Origin: DATNIB01 sp035604685
GTDB lineage: Bacteria > Actinomycetota > Acidimicrobiia > Acidimicrobiales > RAAP-2
Reading direction: 5' to 3'
NCBI GenBank assembly: GCA_035604685.1
Contig: DATNIB010000029.1
Coordinates: 1 to 49,618 of the forward strand
Length of the DNA stretch: 49,618 bases
Position numbers and translations under genes: made by a program. Of the stretch, positions 33,757-42,234 are shown one piece after another; position 1 is the stretch's first letter; each line of letters starts with the position of its first letter. The notes beneath the pieces were generated by a model, which saw only the letters and a list, made by a program, of their open reading frames with translations, searched no databases and was not told the origin of the DNA.

Positions 33757-35001
33757 ATGCCCGACATCCAACGCACCGACGAGTTCGATCCGGACCAGCC
33801 CGAGGCCCTGTCCCAGCCCGACGTGGTCTACGGGCCGCTCCGGGAGCGCTGCCCGGTCGCCTGGAGCTCCAAGTACGGCGGCTTCTGGGCGGCCACCCGG
33901 TACGCGGACATCGAGGCGATCACGACCGATCCGGCGACCTTCACCACGCGCCAGGGGATCATCGTGCCGAAGAACCCGGCCTCCGGACGCCGGCCGCCGC
34001 TGCACTACGACCCCCCGGAGCACACGCTCTACCGCAAGGCCATGAACCCCGCGTTCCGCAAGGACCGGCTCCGGCGGCTGGCGCCCTTGATCCGCGGCGT
34101 CGCGGCCGAGATGGTGGCGGCCTTGGCCTCGGAAGGCCCCGAGTCCGTCGTCGACATCTACCGCAGCTTCTGCTCGCCGTTCACCAGCCGGGTGGTCTGC
34201 GCGCTGCTCAACATCCCCGATCGCTACGTCGAGCAGCTCACGGTCGAGATGGAGGAGTTCGAGACGGCCCAACGCGCCCGCGACGACGCCGTCGTCGAGC
34301 GCTACAACCTGACGCTCTACGAGGTCTGCCGAGCGGTCGTCGCCGAGCGCCTCGGTTCGCCCCTCGCGCCCGACGAGGACCTGGTGAGCGGACTGCTGGG
34401 GCTCACCATCGACGGGGAGCGGATCCACCCCGAGACGGTGACCGGCAGCCTGCGCCAGATCCTGGTGGCGGGCCACGGCGCGCCGGCTCTCGTGACCGCC
34501 AGCGCGCTGGAGCACCTGGCGGCGGACCGCGCGCTCCAAGACGAGTGGCGGGCCCACCCCGACATCGTCGAGGCCGGTATCGAAGAGATGCTGCGGCTGC
34601 ACACGCCCAACATCGGGTTCGCCCGGACGGCCACCCGGCGGGTGCGGCTGGGCGACCGCAGCATCGAGGCGGGCGAGATGGTGGCGATCGTGCTCCCGTC
34701 GGCCAACCGCGACGCCTCGGTGTTCGATCGCCCCGACGAGTTCGTGGTCGGTCGGACCGAACGCCATCTGGCCTTCGGTCACGGCGTCCACGTCTGCCCC
34801 GGATCCGTGATCGGCCGGGACGAACTCGCCGTCGCGCTCGGCGCGCTGCTCTCGGCCACGGAGCACTTCGAGGTCGCGGGTCCGGTCACCTACAGCCCGT
34901 GGCCGACGGCCGGTCCGACCAGCCTCGAGCTCCGCCTCCGGTGGCGCGCACCGGCCCACACCGCCAAGAGACAGGGGGGTGATCGCTCTGTCCGAACCTG
35001 A
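33757..35001 (+). CDS. cytochrome P450 (atypical I helix)
   Basis: 414 residues, bacterial soluble class. Heme loop FGHGVHVCPGS with Cys347, K-helix ExxR in EEMLRL, and ARTATRRV. In the I helix the usual AGHETT reads AGHGAP (34468-34485), so the acid-alcohol pair needed for normal oxygen activation is absent. The sequence between K helix and heme includes the conserved SANRDASVF. ATG 33757 preceded by GGGGTAGGGGC. It overlaps the second P450 by 23 nt. Ferredoxin and reductase partners are not nearby. Substrate is likely a CoA ester or acid handled by this operon (inference). Confidence 0.92.
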   Translation: MPDIQRTDEFDPDQPEALSQPDVVYGPLRERCPVAWSSKYGGFWAATRYADIEAITTDPATFTTRQGIIVPKNPASGRRPPLHYDPPEHTLYRKAMNPAFRKDRLRRLAPLIRGVAAEMVAALASEGPESVVDIYRSFCSPFTSRVVCALLNIPDRYVEQLTVEMEEFETAQRARDDAVVERYNLTLYEVCRAVVAERLGSPLAPDEDLVSGLLGLTIDGERIHPETVTGSLRQILVAGHGAPALVTASALEHLAADRALQDEWRAHPDIVEAGIEEMLRLHTPNIGFARTATRRVRLGDRSIEAGEMVAIVLPSANRDASVFDRPDEFVVGRTERHLAFGHGVHVCPGSVIGRDELAVALGALLSATEHFEVAGPVTYSPWPTAGPTSLELRLRWRAPAHTAKRQGGDRSVRT

Positions 35002-36166
35002 GGACCGGCGAGCGGCGGCCGAGGACCGCTTCGACCCCCTGGTGCTCGACACCGAGGTCGACGCCCACGAGCTGTACCGCGAGATGCGGGCGGCCTGCCC
35101 GGTGGCCCACAGCGACCGCTTCGGCGGGTTCTGGGCCATCTTCGGCTACCAGGACGTCCAACGGGTGCTGACCGACTCGCGGACCTTCATCACCTCGGTG
35201 CAGAACATCGTGCCCCGCATCGCCTTCACCGGGCGCCGCCCGCCGCTGCACCTCGACCCACCCGAGCACACGGTGTACCGCCGGGTGCTCAACCCGCTCA
35301 TCAGCGACGAGCGGGTGGCATCGGTCGAGCCGACGATCCGCCGGTACGCGAAGGAGTGCCTGGTGCCGCTCCTGTCGCGCGGAGGGGGCGACTACGGCGA
35401 GGAGTTCGCCGCCAACTACCCGATCCTCGCCTTCGCCCGCTTCTTGAACGTCGACGACCAGATGATGTACCGGATCCGCGACGAGTTCGAAGTCTTCAAC
35501 AAGGCCGTGAAGGACGACGACGCCGACCTCATGGTGCGGGCCAGTCTCGCCCTCTACGAGATCACGAAGGAGCTCATCGCGGATCGTCAGGCCCATCCGA
35601 AGGACCCGACGATCGATCCAGCCAGCGCGCTCCTGGCCGCCCAGGTGGACGGCGAGCCCCTGCCGATCGACATGGTCATCGGCACGGTGCGCCAGGTGCT
35701 CCTGGTCGGGATCGTCGCTCCCCGGTTCGTGCTCGGCAGCATGGTGGCGCGCCTGGCCGGCGACCCCGACCTCCAGGACCAGCTGCGGAGACACCCCGAC
35801 CTCATCGGAGCGGCGATCGAGGAGCTGCTGCGCCTCGACTCGCCGTATCGGGGGTTCGCCCGCACGGCGAACCGCGACGTCACGATCGGCGATCGGCTCA
35901 TCTGCAAGGACGAACCGATCGCCATGGTCTTCGAGGCGCCCGACGAGTTCCGCTTCGACCGCGCCGAGCGCCACATCGCGTTCGGGCTCGGCCCCCACCA
36001 GTGTCCGGGCGCCGCCTGGGCCCGCATGGAGCTGCGCGTGGCCCTGGAGGAGCTGCTCAGCCGGACCACCTCGTTCTCGCTCGACGGCCCACTCGACATG
36101 ACGAGGTGGCCCGAGTTCGGCGCCACCTCGGTCCCGCTGCGGATCGTGGCGAGGGAGGGGGAGTGA
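34979..36166 (+). CDS. second cytochrome P450 (atypical I helix, internal deletion)
   Basis: 395 residues. Heme loop FGLGPHQCPGAAWAR with Cys342; ExxR in EELLRL; ARTANRDV. The I helix reads VGIVAPR, again without the acid-alcohol pair. Relative to the first P450, about 10 residues are missing after PIAMV (junction near 35929/35930): FEAPDEFRFDR follows at once, whereas the first P450 has the SANRDASVF segment there. The frame is intact. GTG start at 34979 overlaps the first P450 and its stop overlaps the HgdB-like gene by 4 nt. It may pair with the first P450 as a complex (inference). Confidence 0.9.
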   Translation: MIALSEPEDRRAAAEDRFDPLVLDTEVDAHELYREMRAACPVAHSDRFGGFWAIFGYQDVQRVLTDSRTFITSVQNIVPRIAFTGRRPPLHLDPPEHTVYRRVLNPLISDERVASVEPTIRRYAKECLVPLLSRGGGDYGEEFAANYPILAFARFLNVDDQMMYRIRDEFEVFNKAVKDDDADLMVRASLALYEITKELIADRQAHPKDPTIDPASALLAAQVDGEPLPIDMVIGTVRQVLLVGIVAPRFVLGSMVARLAGDPDLQDQLRRHPDLIGAAIEELLRLDSPYRGFARTANRDVTIGDRLICKDEPIAMVFEAPDEFRFDRAERHIAFGLGPHQCPGAAWARMELRVALEELLSRTTSFSLDGPLDMTRWPEFGATSVPLRIVAREGE

Positions 36167-37398
36167 GCGCATCGACGGACCTCCTCTCGGCGCTCCGCGT
36201 CGAGGGCCCGCTCGCCACGAACGACAACTCGCTGCCGGAAGAGGAGTTCCGCCTCTTGCCTGGCCCAGCTGACTGGTTGGACCGGGCAACCCATGCCTAT
36301 CGGCATCCCGATGCGGTCGCGCGCGAGTGGCGGGAGGGCGGCGGCCGGGTGGTCGGCGTCCTCGGCCACGACGTGCCGCGAGAGCTGGTGCTGGCGGCCG
36401 GCCTGCTGCCGATCCGCCTCGCCCCGGCGCGCCTGTTGTCCAATGACGCGCCGGTGGTCGGCGGTGACTCGCCGCTGCAGCTCACCCCCGACTGCCAGGC
36501 GTTCCTCGACGCGTTGCTGGCAGGCGCGCTCGGTTGGATCGACGCCCTGGTGATCGGCCGGGACAGCGAGTCGCACACCAAGCTCTTCTACGGGCTGCGG
36601 GAGTTGCTGGCGATGGGGGAGGCGCCGCGCCTCGATCTGTGCTTCTACGACCTGGTCCGGCTGCCGACCGAGGCGAGCGCCCGCTACAACCGGGTGCGCA
36701 CCCGCCAGTTCGCCGAGGTCCTGGCGACCTGGAGCGGGGCCGCCCCGTGGCAGGACGCGATGCGCGCCAGCGTCGCCGCGTCCAACGCCACGACGACCCT
36801 CCTAGAGGAGCTGGCGGACCTTCGCCGCGCCCGCCCGGCCGGTCTCGGCGGCGTGGACGCGTTGCTGCTCGACGGGGCGGCCATGACGCTGGCGCCCGGG
36901 GCGACCCAGGACCTGCTCACGGCGGCCCTGGCCGATCCGCCGCCGCCCCGGCCCGGTCGCCGGGTGTTCGTCTCGGGGAGCCCGCACGACGACCTCGCGC
37001 TCGCCGGGGCCATCGAGGGGGCCGGATACGTCATCGTGGGCGAGGACCACGACTGGGGCGACCGGAGCTTCGCCGTCGTCCCCGAGACGGCCGACCCCCT
37101 CGACGGTCTGGTCGACCGCTACCACCTCGGGCCGCCCGGCGCCGCGCGCACCGGTCTCGACGAGCGCGCGCGCTACACCTGCCACCAGGCGCTGGCGCGG
37201 GGCGCCGAGGTGGTGCTCCAGCTCTGCTTCGACCACGACGAGTCCCCCGAGTGGGAGTTCCCGGACCTGCGGGACCGGCTGGCCGCGCACGGGGTCCCGG
37301 TCGTCCGGGCGCGCCTGCCCTGGCCCGGCGGCGATCCCGGCTCGCTCGCCCGCTTGGCCCAGGACCTCTCAACGGCCCTGGACGGTCCGGATGGCTGA
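36163..37398 (+). CDS. 2-hydroxyacyl-CoA dehydratase/benzoyl-CoA reductase D-type subunit-like protein (HgdB/BcrC-like)
   Basis: 411 residues. The fold signature is the pattern VPRELVLAAGLLPIRL (71-86), normally preceded by a cluster cysteine (CSYVPEEL). Here that position is Gly (GHDVP, 68-72). The second conserved Cys/Asp site reads GRDSESHTK (132-140), again without Cys. The third is kept as Cys355 in LQLCFDHDESPEWEFPDL. So most 4Fe-4S ligands seem lost. Family enzymes remove water from 2-hydroxyacyl-CoA or reduce benzoyl-CoA anaerobically with an ATP-dependent activator, which is not in the window. GTG overlaps the P450 stop and the stop overlaps the next gene by 8 nt. Confidence 0.8.
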   Translation: MSASTDLLSALRVEGPLATNDNSLPEEEFRLLPGPADWLDRATHAYRHPDAVAREWREGGGRVVGVLGHDVPRELVLAAGLLPIRLAPARLLSNDAPVVGGDSPLQLTPDCQAFLDALLAGALGWIDALVIGRDSESHTKLFYGLRELLAMGEAPRLDLCFYDLVRLPTEASARYNRVRTRQFAEVLATWSGAAPWQDAMRASVAASNATTTLLEELADLRRARPAGLGGVDALLLDGAAMTLAPGATQDLLTAALADPPPPRPGRRVFVSGSPHDDLALAGAIEGAGYVIVGEDHDWGDRSFAVVPETADPLDGLVDRYHLGPPGAARTGLDERARYTCHQALARGAEVVLQLCFDHDESPEWEFPDLRDRLAAHGVPVVRARLPWPGGDPGSLARLAQDLSTALDGPDG

Positions 37399-38680
37399 GG
37401 GGTCCGCGTTCACCCGCCGCAGCGAGCTCGCCATCACGGGCGAGATCGTCGCCCACCAACGGGAGTGGTTGGCCGAGGTGCGCGACCAGGTGGCCGGCGG
37501 CGAGCCGTTCGCGCTGCTGAGCGCCGACGCACCTCACGAGATCTACCGCGCCTTCGACATCCCCTACGTGGTGGTCCAGTGGTGGTCGTCGGTCATCGCC
37601 GCCCGGCAGCGGGCGCCGCAGTGCCTGGCGGCGCTGCGGGCCGCCGGCTATCCCGACGACCGCGAGCAGTACAGCGCGCTCGGATTGGGCGAGCTCCTGC
37701 TCGACGATCCGTCCGGCACCCCCTGGGGCGGCCTGCCGGTGCCCACCATCCTGTCGGCGCCCACCACGAGCGACGGGATCCGGAAGCTCTTCGAGGCCTG
37801 GTCGACCCACACGGGCGCCGCCTTCTACCCGATCGAGCACGCCGTCGACCCGCGCCTCGACCTGCCGCGGGACTGGTGGGAGCGCCTCCCGCACCACTGG
37901 GACGAGTGCTTGGGACCCGAGCGCCTCGATCTCATGGCCGACGAGCTGCGCGGCCTCATCGGCGTGCTCGCGGCGACCACGGGCCGGTCGTTCTCCGAGG
38001 CCCGGTTCGCCGAGGTGATGGCCCTCGCCAACGAGCACGCGGAGTGGAACCGAAAGACGCGTGACCTCATCGCGGCGACGGTCCCGGTGCCGGTCAGCGC
38101 GGCCGAGACCATGACCGCGGCCATGATCCCGCAGTGGCACCGCGGCAGCGAGTGGGGGAGGGACACCGCGCGCCGCTTCTATGACGAGGTGGCCGCCCGA
38201 CGGGACGCCAGCCAGTCGGTCTGTCCGAGCGAGCGGGTGCGCCTCATGTGGCTGGGGCGCGCGCTGTGGTCGAGCCTCGGGTTCTACCGCCAGTTCGAGG
38301 AGGCCCACGGGGCGGTCTTCGTCTGGTCGATGTACCTGGGGGTGGCGGCGGACGCCTACCTGCGCTACCCCGACGGCCGCGACCCGCTGCGCACGCTGGC
38401 CGCCCGCTTCGTCCCGATGGGCGAGGAGATCCGGATGCCCAGCTGGTCGGCCCCCTGGCACCTGAAGGAGGCGCAGCTCCACCAGGTCGACGGCGTCGTC
38501 AGCTTCGGCGAGGACGACTACTTCAGCACCCGGCTGCTGGAGGCGGCCGGCATCCCCGTGCTGTCGGTGCGGGCCACCAACGTCGACCGCCGGACCTGGG
38601 ACGAGGCGTCGCTCGGGGCCCTCTTGGTCGAGTTCATCGAGGAGCAGGTGCGGCCGCGAGCTGAGAGGCTGCGGGCGTGA
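37391..38680 (+). CDS. 2-hydroxyacyl-CoA dehydratase/benzoyl-CoA reductase subunit-like protein (HgdA/BcrB-like)
   Basis: 429 residues. Recognisable by PHEIYRAFDIPYVVVQWWSS (48-67), ERVRLMWLGRALWSSLGFYR, GAVFVWSMYLG and GIPVLSVRATNVDRRTWD. The typical cluster cysteines are missing: the segment before PHEI is LLSADA (42-47), the middle site reads LSAPTTSDGIRKL (122-134), and the C-terminal SC position reads SFGEDDYF (371-378). Remaining cysteines (APQC, DEC, SVC) lie elsewhere. It should form a heterodimer with the upstream subunit. ATG start inside the previous gene, and stop overlapping the CoA-transferase GTG, so the unit is tightly coupled. Confidence 0.8.
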   Translation: MAEGSAFTRRSELAITGEIVAHQREWLAEVRDQVAGGEPFALLSADAPHEIYRAFDIPYVVVQWWSSVIAARQRAPQCLAALRAAGYPDDREQYSALGLGELLLDDPSGTPWGGLPVPTILSAPTTSDGIRKLFEAWSTHTGAAFYPIEHAVDPRLDLPRDWWERLPHHWDECLGPERLDLMADELRGLIGVLAATTGRSFSEARFAEVMALANEHAEWNRKTRDLIAATVPVPVSAAETMTAAMIPQWHRGSEWGRDTARRFYDEVAARRDASQSVCPSERVRLMWLGRALWSSLGFYRQFEEAHGAVFVWSMYLGVAADAYLRYPDGRDPLRTLAARFVPMGEEIRMPSWSAPWHLKEAQLHQVDGVVSFGEDDYFSTRLLEAAGIPVLSVRATNVDRRTWDEASLGALLVEFIEEQVRPRAERLRA

Positions 38681-39960
38681 CCGAGCGGGACCCGGGCGAC
38701 GAGGAGCCACGAGCAGACGACCGGGCGGGGGCCGACTCGCCCCTCGCCGGTCTGCGGGTGATCGACCTCACGCGGGCCCTGGCCGGCCCCTACTGCACGC
38801 TCCTCTTGGCCGGCCTCGGGGCCGAGGTGATCAAGATCGAGGACCCCGACGGCGGCGACGTGTCGCGCGGCAACGCCCCCTACGTCGGGCCCGACGGGCT
38901 CGGCCTCACGCCGGCCGGGCCGGACGACTTCTCCTTGGCGGTGCTCACCCGCTGCCGCGGGAAGGAGAGCGTGACGCTCAACCTGAAGCACCCCGACGCG
39001 CCGGGCGTCTTCTCCGACCTCGTCCGCCACGCCGACGTCGTGGTCGAGAACTTCTCGGCCGGGACCGCCGACCGCCTGGGGGTCGGGTATGGCGCGGCGC
39101 GCGCGGCCAATCCGCGCATCGTCTACTGCTCGATCAGCGGGTTTGGACAGGATGGGGGATCGGGGGTGCGCGCCATGGACGCCATCGTCCAGGCGCTGAG
39201 CGGCCTCATGATGGCGAGCGGCGGGGCCGAAGACCCGCCGGTGCGGGTGGGGGTGCCGGTGGCCGACGTCATCACGCCCCTCTACGCCGTGATCGGGATC
39301 CTGGCCGCACTGCACCGCCGGCAGGAGACCGGGTCGGGCGAGCACGTCGACGTCTCGATGCTGGGGACGCTGACCTCGCTCGTCGCCACCGAGGACTGGG
39401 AGGCCCTGGAGCGGCTGGGCCAGCCGCTCCGAACCGGGCCCCGCCTGCCCCGGCTGGCCCCGTTCGGCCTCTACCGGGCCAACGACGGGTGGTTCGCCCT
39501 AGTGGCCCCCCAGGACAAGCTGGTCGCGTCCACCTTCGAGGTGATGGGCCGTCCCGACCTCCGAGGCGACCCGCGCTACGCGACCCGAGACGCCCGGGTG
39601 CGCCACGCCGAGGAGCTGACGGCCGAAATCGAGGCCTGGAGCGGGCAGCTGAGCGTGGAGGCGGTCGTCGAGGCCCTGGTGGCGGTCGGGGTCCCGGCGG
39701 CCGAGGTGCGCACCCCGATGGAGGGCATCGCCGACGAGCGGGTGCTCGCCCGCGGCGAGACCCTCCCGGTCCTCCATCCGACCCTGGGCGAGATCGGCGG
39801 CCTGCGGACGGCCGGGCTGCCGATCACCTTCGCCGAGGCCCGCCGCCCACGGCTCCCGGCGGCGCCGCGCCTCGGCGAGCACACGGAGGAGACCCTGGCG
39901 CGGGTCGCTGGCTACGCGCCGGCCGAGATCGCCGACCTCCGGGCCCGCGGGGTCCTGTGA
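38677..39960 (+). CDS. CaiB/BaiF (family III) CoA-transferase
   Basis: 427 residues. It swaps CoA between acyl-CoA and a carboxylic acid without release of free thioester energy. Motifs: LRVIDLTRALAGPYCTLLLA, GAEVIKIEDP, GKESVTLNLKHP, VVVENFSAGTADRLG and the catalytic Asp168 in RAMDAIVQALSG. A 25-residue acidic lead precedes the fold. Last gene of the overlapping P450/HgdB-like operon; it probably returns CoA from the product to the next substrate. GTG start at 38677. Confidence 0.93.
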   Translation: MTERDPGDEEPRADDRAGADSPLAGLRVIDLTRALAGPYCTLLLAGLGAEVIKIEDPDGGDVSRGNAPYVGPDGLGLTPAGPDDFSLAVLTRCRGKESVTLNLKHPDAPGVFSDLVRHADVVVENFSAGTADRLGVGYGAARAANPRIVYCSISGFGQDGGSGVRAMDAIVQALSGLMMASGGAEDPPVRVGVPVADVITPLYAVIGILAALHRRQETGSGEHVDVSMLGTLTSLVATEDWEALERLGQPLRTGPRLPRLAPFGLYRANDGWFALVAPQDKLVASTFEVMGRPDLRGDPRYATRDARVRHAEELTAEIEAWSGQLSVEAVVEALVAVGVPAAEVRTPMEGIADERVLARGETLPVLHPTLGEIGGLRTAGLPITFAEARRPRLPAAPRLGEHTEETLARVAGYAPAEIADLRARGVL

Positions 39961-40010
39961 GCGCGGCGTGGCGCGCCCGGGGGGCCCCCGGAGAAGCGGG
40001 GGAGGGTCGG

Positions 40011-40016
40011 TACAGT
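40011..40016 (+). promoter_or_regulatory. -10 box of leaderless MarR promoter
   Basis: TACAGT with 6 nt to the ATG at 40023. It lies after a self-complementary GC run (about 39977-39991) that may terminate the upstream operon. Confidence 0.5.
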
Positions 40017-40022
40017 GACGCG

Positions 40023-40553
40023 ATGCCAGAGAAGGACGGCTCTCGCGCCGCGACCCGCCGGCCGCGACGACTGACCTACCTCCTCGCCGCGCTGTCCCGG
40101 GCGATGCGGCGCGAGATGCGCGACGGGTTGGAAGAGATCGGCGTCGACGCGCGCGACTGGACGACCCTGGCGTTCTTAGCGGAGCGGCCCTACTCCTCCA
40201 ACGCCGAGCTCTCGCGGCGGATCGGGGTCACGCCCCAGGCCGTCCACACCGTCATCCTGCGCCTGGAGCGGCGACAGCTGATCGAGCGCCACCCCGACCC
40301 CAATCACGGCCGCATCGCCCGGTTCACGCTGACCAGGTACGGCCGGGCCACCCTCGACCGGTGCGACGCGGTCGCCGACGAGGTGGAGAAGCGGGCGCTG
40401 ACCGATCTCGGCGCGGTCCGGCGCCGGGCCCTGGTGTCCGACGTCGTCACCGCGCTCCGCCGATTGGAGCATCCCGATGCCGACGCGGCGGCGACCGACG
40501 CGCGGCGCCGCCAGGCGGCCCAACCCGGTTCGTCGCCTGACGCCGAGCGCTAA
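40023..40553 (+). CDS. MarR-family transcriptional regulator
   Basis: 176 residues. MarR winged helix: YLLAALSRAMRREMRDGLEE, WTTLAFLAERPYSSNAELSRR, then IGVTPQAVHTVILRLERRQLIERHPDP (recognition helix about 72-90) and GRIARFTLTRYGRATL (wing). The N terminus is basic (RRPRR) and the C-terminal tail is disordered. Typical ligands of MarR proteins are phenolic acids or their CoA esters, which suits control of the neighbouring CoA operon (inference). It has its own leaderless promoter, 62 bp after the CoA-transferase gene. Confidence 0.9.
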   Translation: MPEKDGSRAATRRPRRLTYLLAALSRAMRREMRDGLEEIGVDARDWTTLAFLAERPYSSNAELSRRIGVTPQAVHTVILRLERRQLIERHPDPNHGRIARFTLTRYGRATLDRCDAVADEVEKRALTDLGAVRRRALVSDVVTALRRLEHPDADAAATDARRRQAAQPGSSPDAER

Positions 40554-40567
40554 CCCCTTCGGCCCGC

Positions 40568-41980
40568 CTACCCCTCCGGCGCAGGCGGGTCCTGGGCGAT
40601 GCGGTCGAGCACCCGTTGGTAGCGCTGGGCGATGTCCTCTCGGTCGTTGGCGTCGGGCACGGACTCGCGCGCGCTCTCGAAGATCATGTCCGCCTGACGG
40701 GCCAGCGTCCGCCGCTGCTCGGGAGAGGTGGTCTGCTCCATGATGTTGGCCAACGCGTCCATCAGGCGGATGATGACCGCCGGCATGCCGCGGGCCGCCT
40801 GACGCACCTTGTCAAAGGCTCGGTTCACCATCCGCGGGTAGGAGGGATCGGACTCGATGAGCCGCACCCGACCGAAGCGGTCCCGGTAGACCCCCTCGGA
40901 CAGGGTCCGGCCCGACACCCGGCTCAGCCCGGCCGCCAGCCAGTCGATGCAGGTGAGGGCCGTGAAGGTGTCATTCACGGCCGGTGACAGCGCCCGGATG
41001 GCGATCTCGACCAGCTGGTCGATGGGGAACACCGGATCCTGCATGAGGGTCCGGTGCGGTCCGGTCACGTGGGCCTTGCCCAGGGCCAGAGCCACCTGAC
41101 CGGCTGTGCCACCGGGCCAGACGGTGGCGAGCGGTCGCCCGGCCACGATGAAGTGACCGGGCCGGTGGTTGAGGCGGATGACCGTGTCGGTGCGCGCGGC
41201 GATCTCGACCAGCTGGGCGTAGCCCACGAACTGTAGGTAGCCACTCGTGTCGGCCGGGACGACACCGCCCCGGTCATCGATGAGCTGGACCAACTCGGCG
41301 ACGGACTTGCCGGCGCCGATCGGGGTCCCAGCTTCGGGTTCGGCCGGCGTCTCGGGGAACTCGGAGTCAATGGCGTGCATGAGGTCACGGGCGATGCCGG
41401 CGATCACCTCGGGCAGCTGAATCGACTTGGCGATGTGGTGAATGAAGTAGATGAGGACCGCCAGGTCCGCCAGGGACAGGGCCTCGGCCACTGCGATCGA
41501 CAGGTGAGGGATGAAGTCGGGGTGGGGCGCGCTGATCGCCCCCAGGCTCAAGACCGAGAAGACGAAGGTGCCGACGAAGATGCCCAGGGTCACCTGGTTC
41601 CCGACGTCGCGCACGAAGTTCCGCATCATGCGGGGGCCGAACTGCTGGGAGGCCAGGGTCAACGCCAGGATGGTGATCGAGAACACGACGCCGACCACCG
41701 TGATGACCGCGGCGGCGATGGCGATCAGCACCTGGCGGCCGGCGTCGGGGGTCCCCGTTTCGAACCTGACCCACGTCGGCAGCGTCAGCTGGTGGTGGTA
41801 CGCGGCCAGGTCGATGGCGAACGTCACCCCGAACAGCAGACCGGCGAGGACGACCAGGAGCGTCGGTACCAGCCACAGGGTCGTCCGGAGCGCCTCCCAG
41901 CGCCAACTCGGCAGCCGCCGTTGGCCGGGGAAGCGCAGCCCCCCCTGCTCGTCTGCGCCGGGCGCGTCAGCCCCGATCAT
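40568..41980 (-). CDS. DUF2254 family membrane protein
   Basis: 470 residues. Four N-terminal membrane helices (LWLVPTLLVVLAGLLFGV, VLIAIAAAVITVVGVVFSIT, LGIFVGTFVFSVLSLGAI and ADLAVLIYFIHHIAK) and a cytosolic C-terminal half with VIRLNHRPGHFIVAGRPLATV, the DUF2254 pattern. SQQFGPRMMRNFVRD is a family landmark. Function unknown; a channel-like role has been suspected for the family but I cannot support it. It converges on the MarR gene (14 bp). The start ATG or GTG near 41980 is not decided by a ribosome site. Confidence 0.87.
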   Translation of the reverse strand: MIGADAPGADEQGGLRFPGQRRLPSWRWEALRTTLWLVPTLLVVLAGLLFGVTFAIDLAAYHHQLTLPTWVRFETGTPDAGRQVLIAIAAAVITVVGVVFSITILALTLASQQFGPRMMRNFVRDVGNQVTLGIFVGTFVFSVLSLGAISAPHPDFIPHLSIAVAEALSLADLAVLIYFIHHIAKSIQLPEVIAGIARDLMHAIDSEFPETPAEPEAGTPIGAGKSVAELVQLIDDRGGVVPADTSGYLQFVGYAQLVEIAARTDTVIRLNHRPGHFIVAGRPLATVWPGGTAGQVALALGKAHVTGPHRTLMQDPVFPIDQLVEIAIRALSPAVNDTFTALTCIDWLAAGLSRVSGRTLSEGVYRDRFGRVRLIESDPSYPRMVNRAFDKVRQAARGMPAVIIRLMDALANIMEQTTSPEQRRTLARQADMIFESARESVPDANDREDIAQRYQRVLDRIAQDPPAPEG

Positions 41981-42234
41981 CGGAGACCTCGCCTGGTAGG
42001 CCGGCCGCGCCCGGGCGGTGCGCCAGGGCGGCGAGGGAGACGTGACGGACCATCCGACGGCAGGGTGGCCCTGGGGAAACGGACTCGGTCATGGGGCGCG
42101 GCCTCTCGCTCGCCGACCAGGCTTCCCGGCACACCTTGCAGGAAAAGGGTAGCCGGTCCGGGAATCGGCTCTGGCCGGTGCCGGGGTCAGCGGGGCGCCG
42201 GCGGCCCTCCTCCCTCCCTCCCCGTGCTCTGTCG
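41981..42234. other. divergent intergenic region between DUF2254 and SulP
   Basis: No gene recognised in 254 bp. The SulP frame is open from 42091, but its N-terminal 48 residues look unlike the family and carry atypical codons, so I leave them out. It must hold promoters for both genes. Confidence 0.4.
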
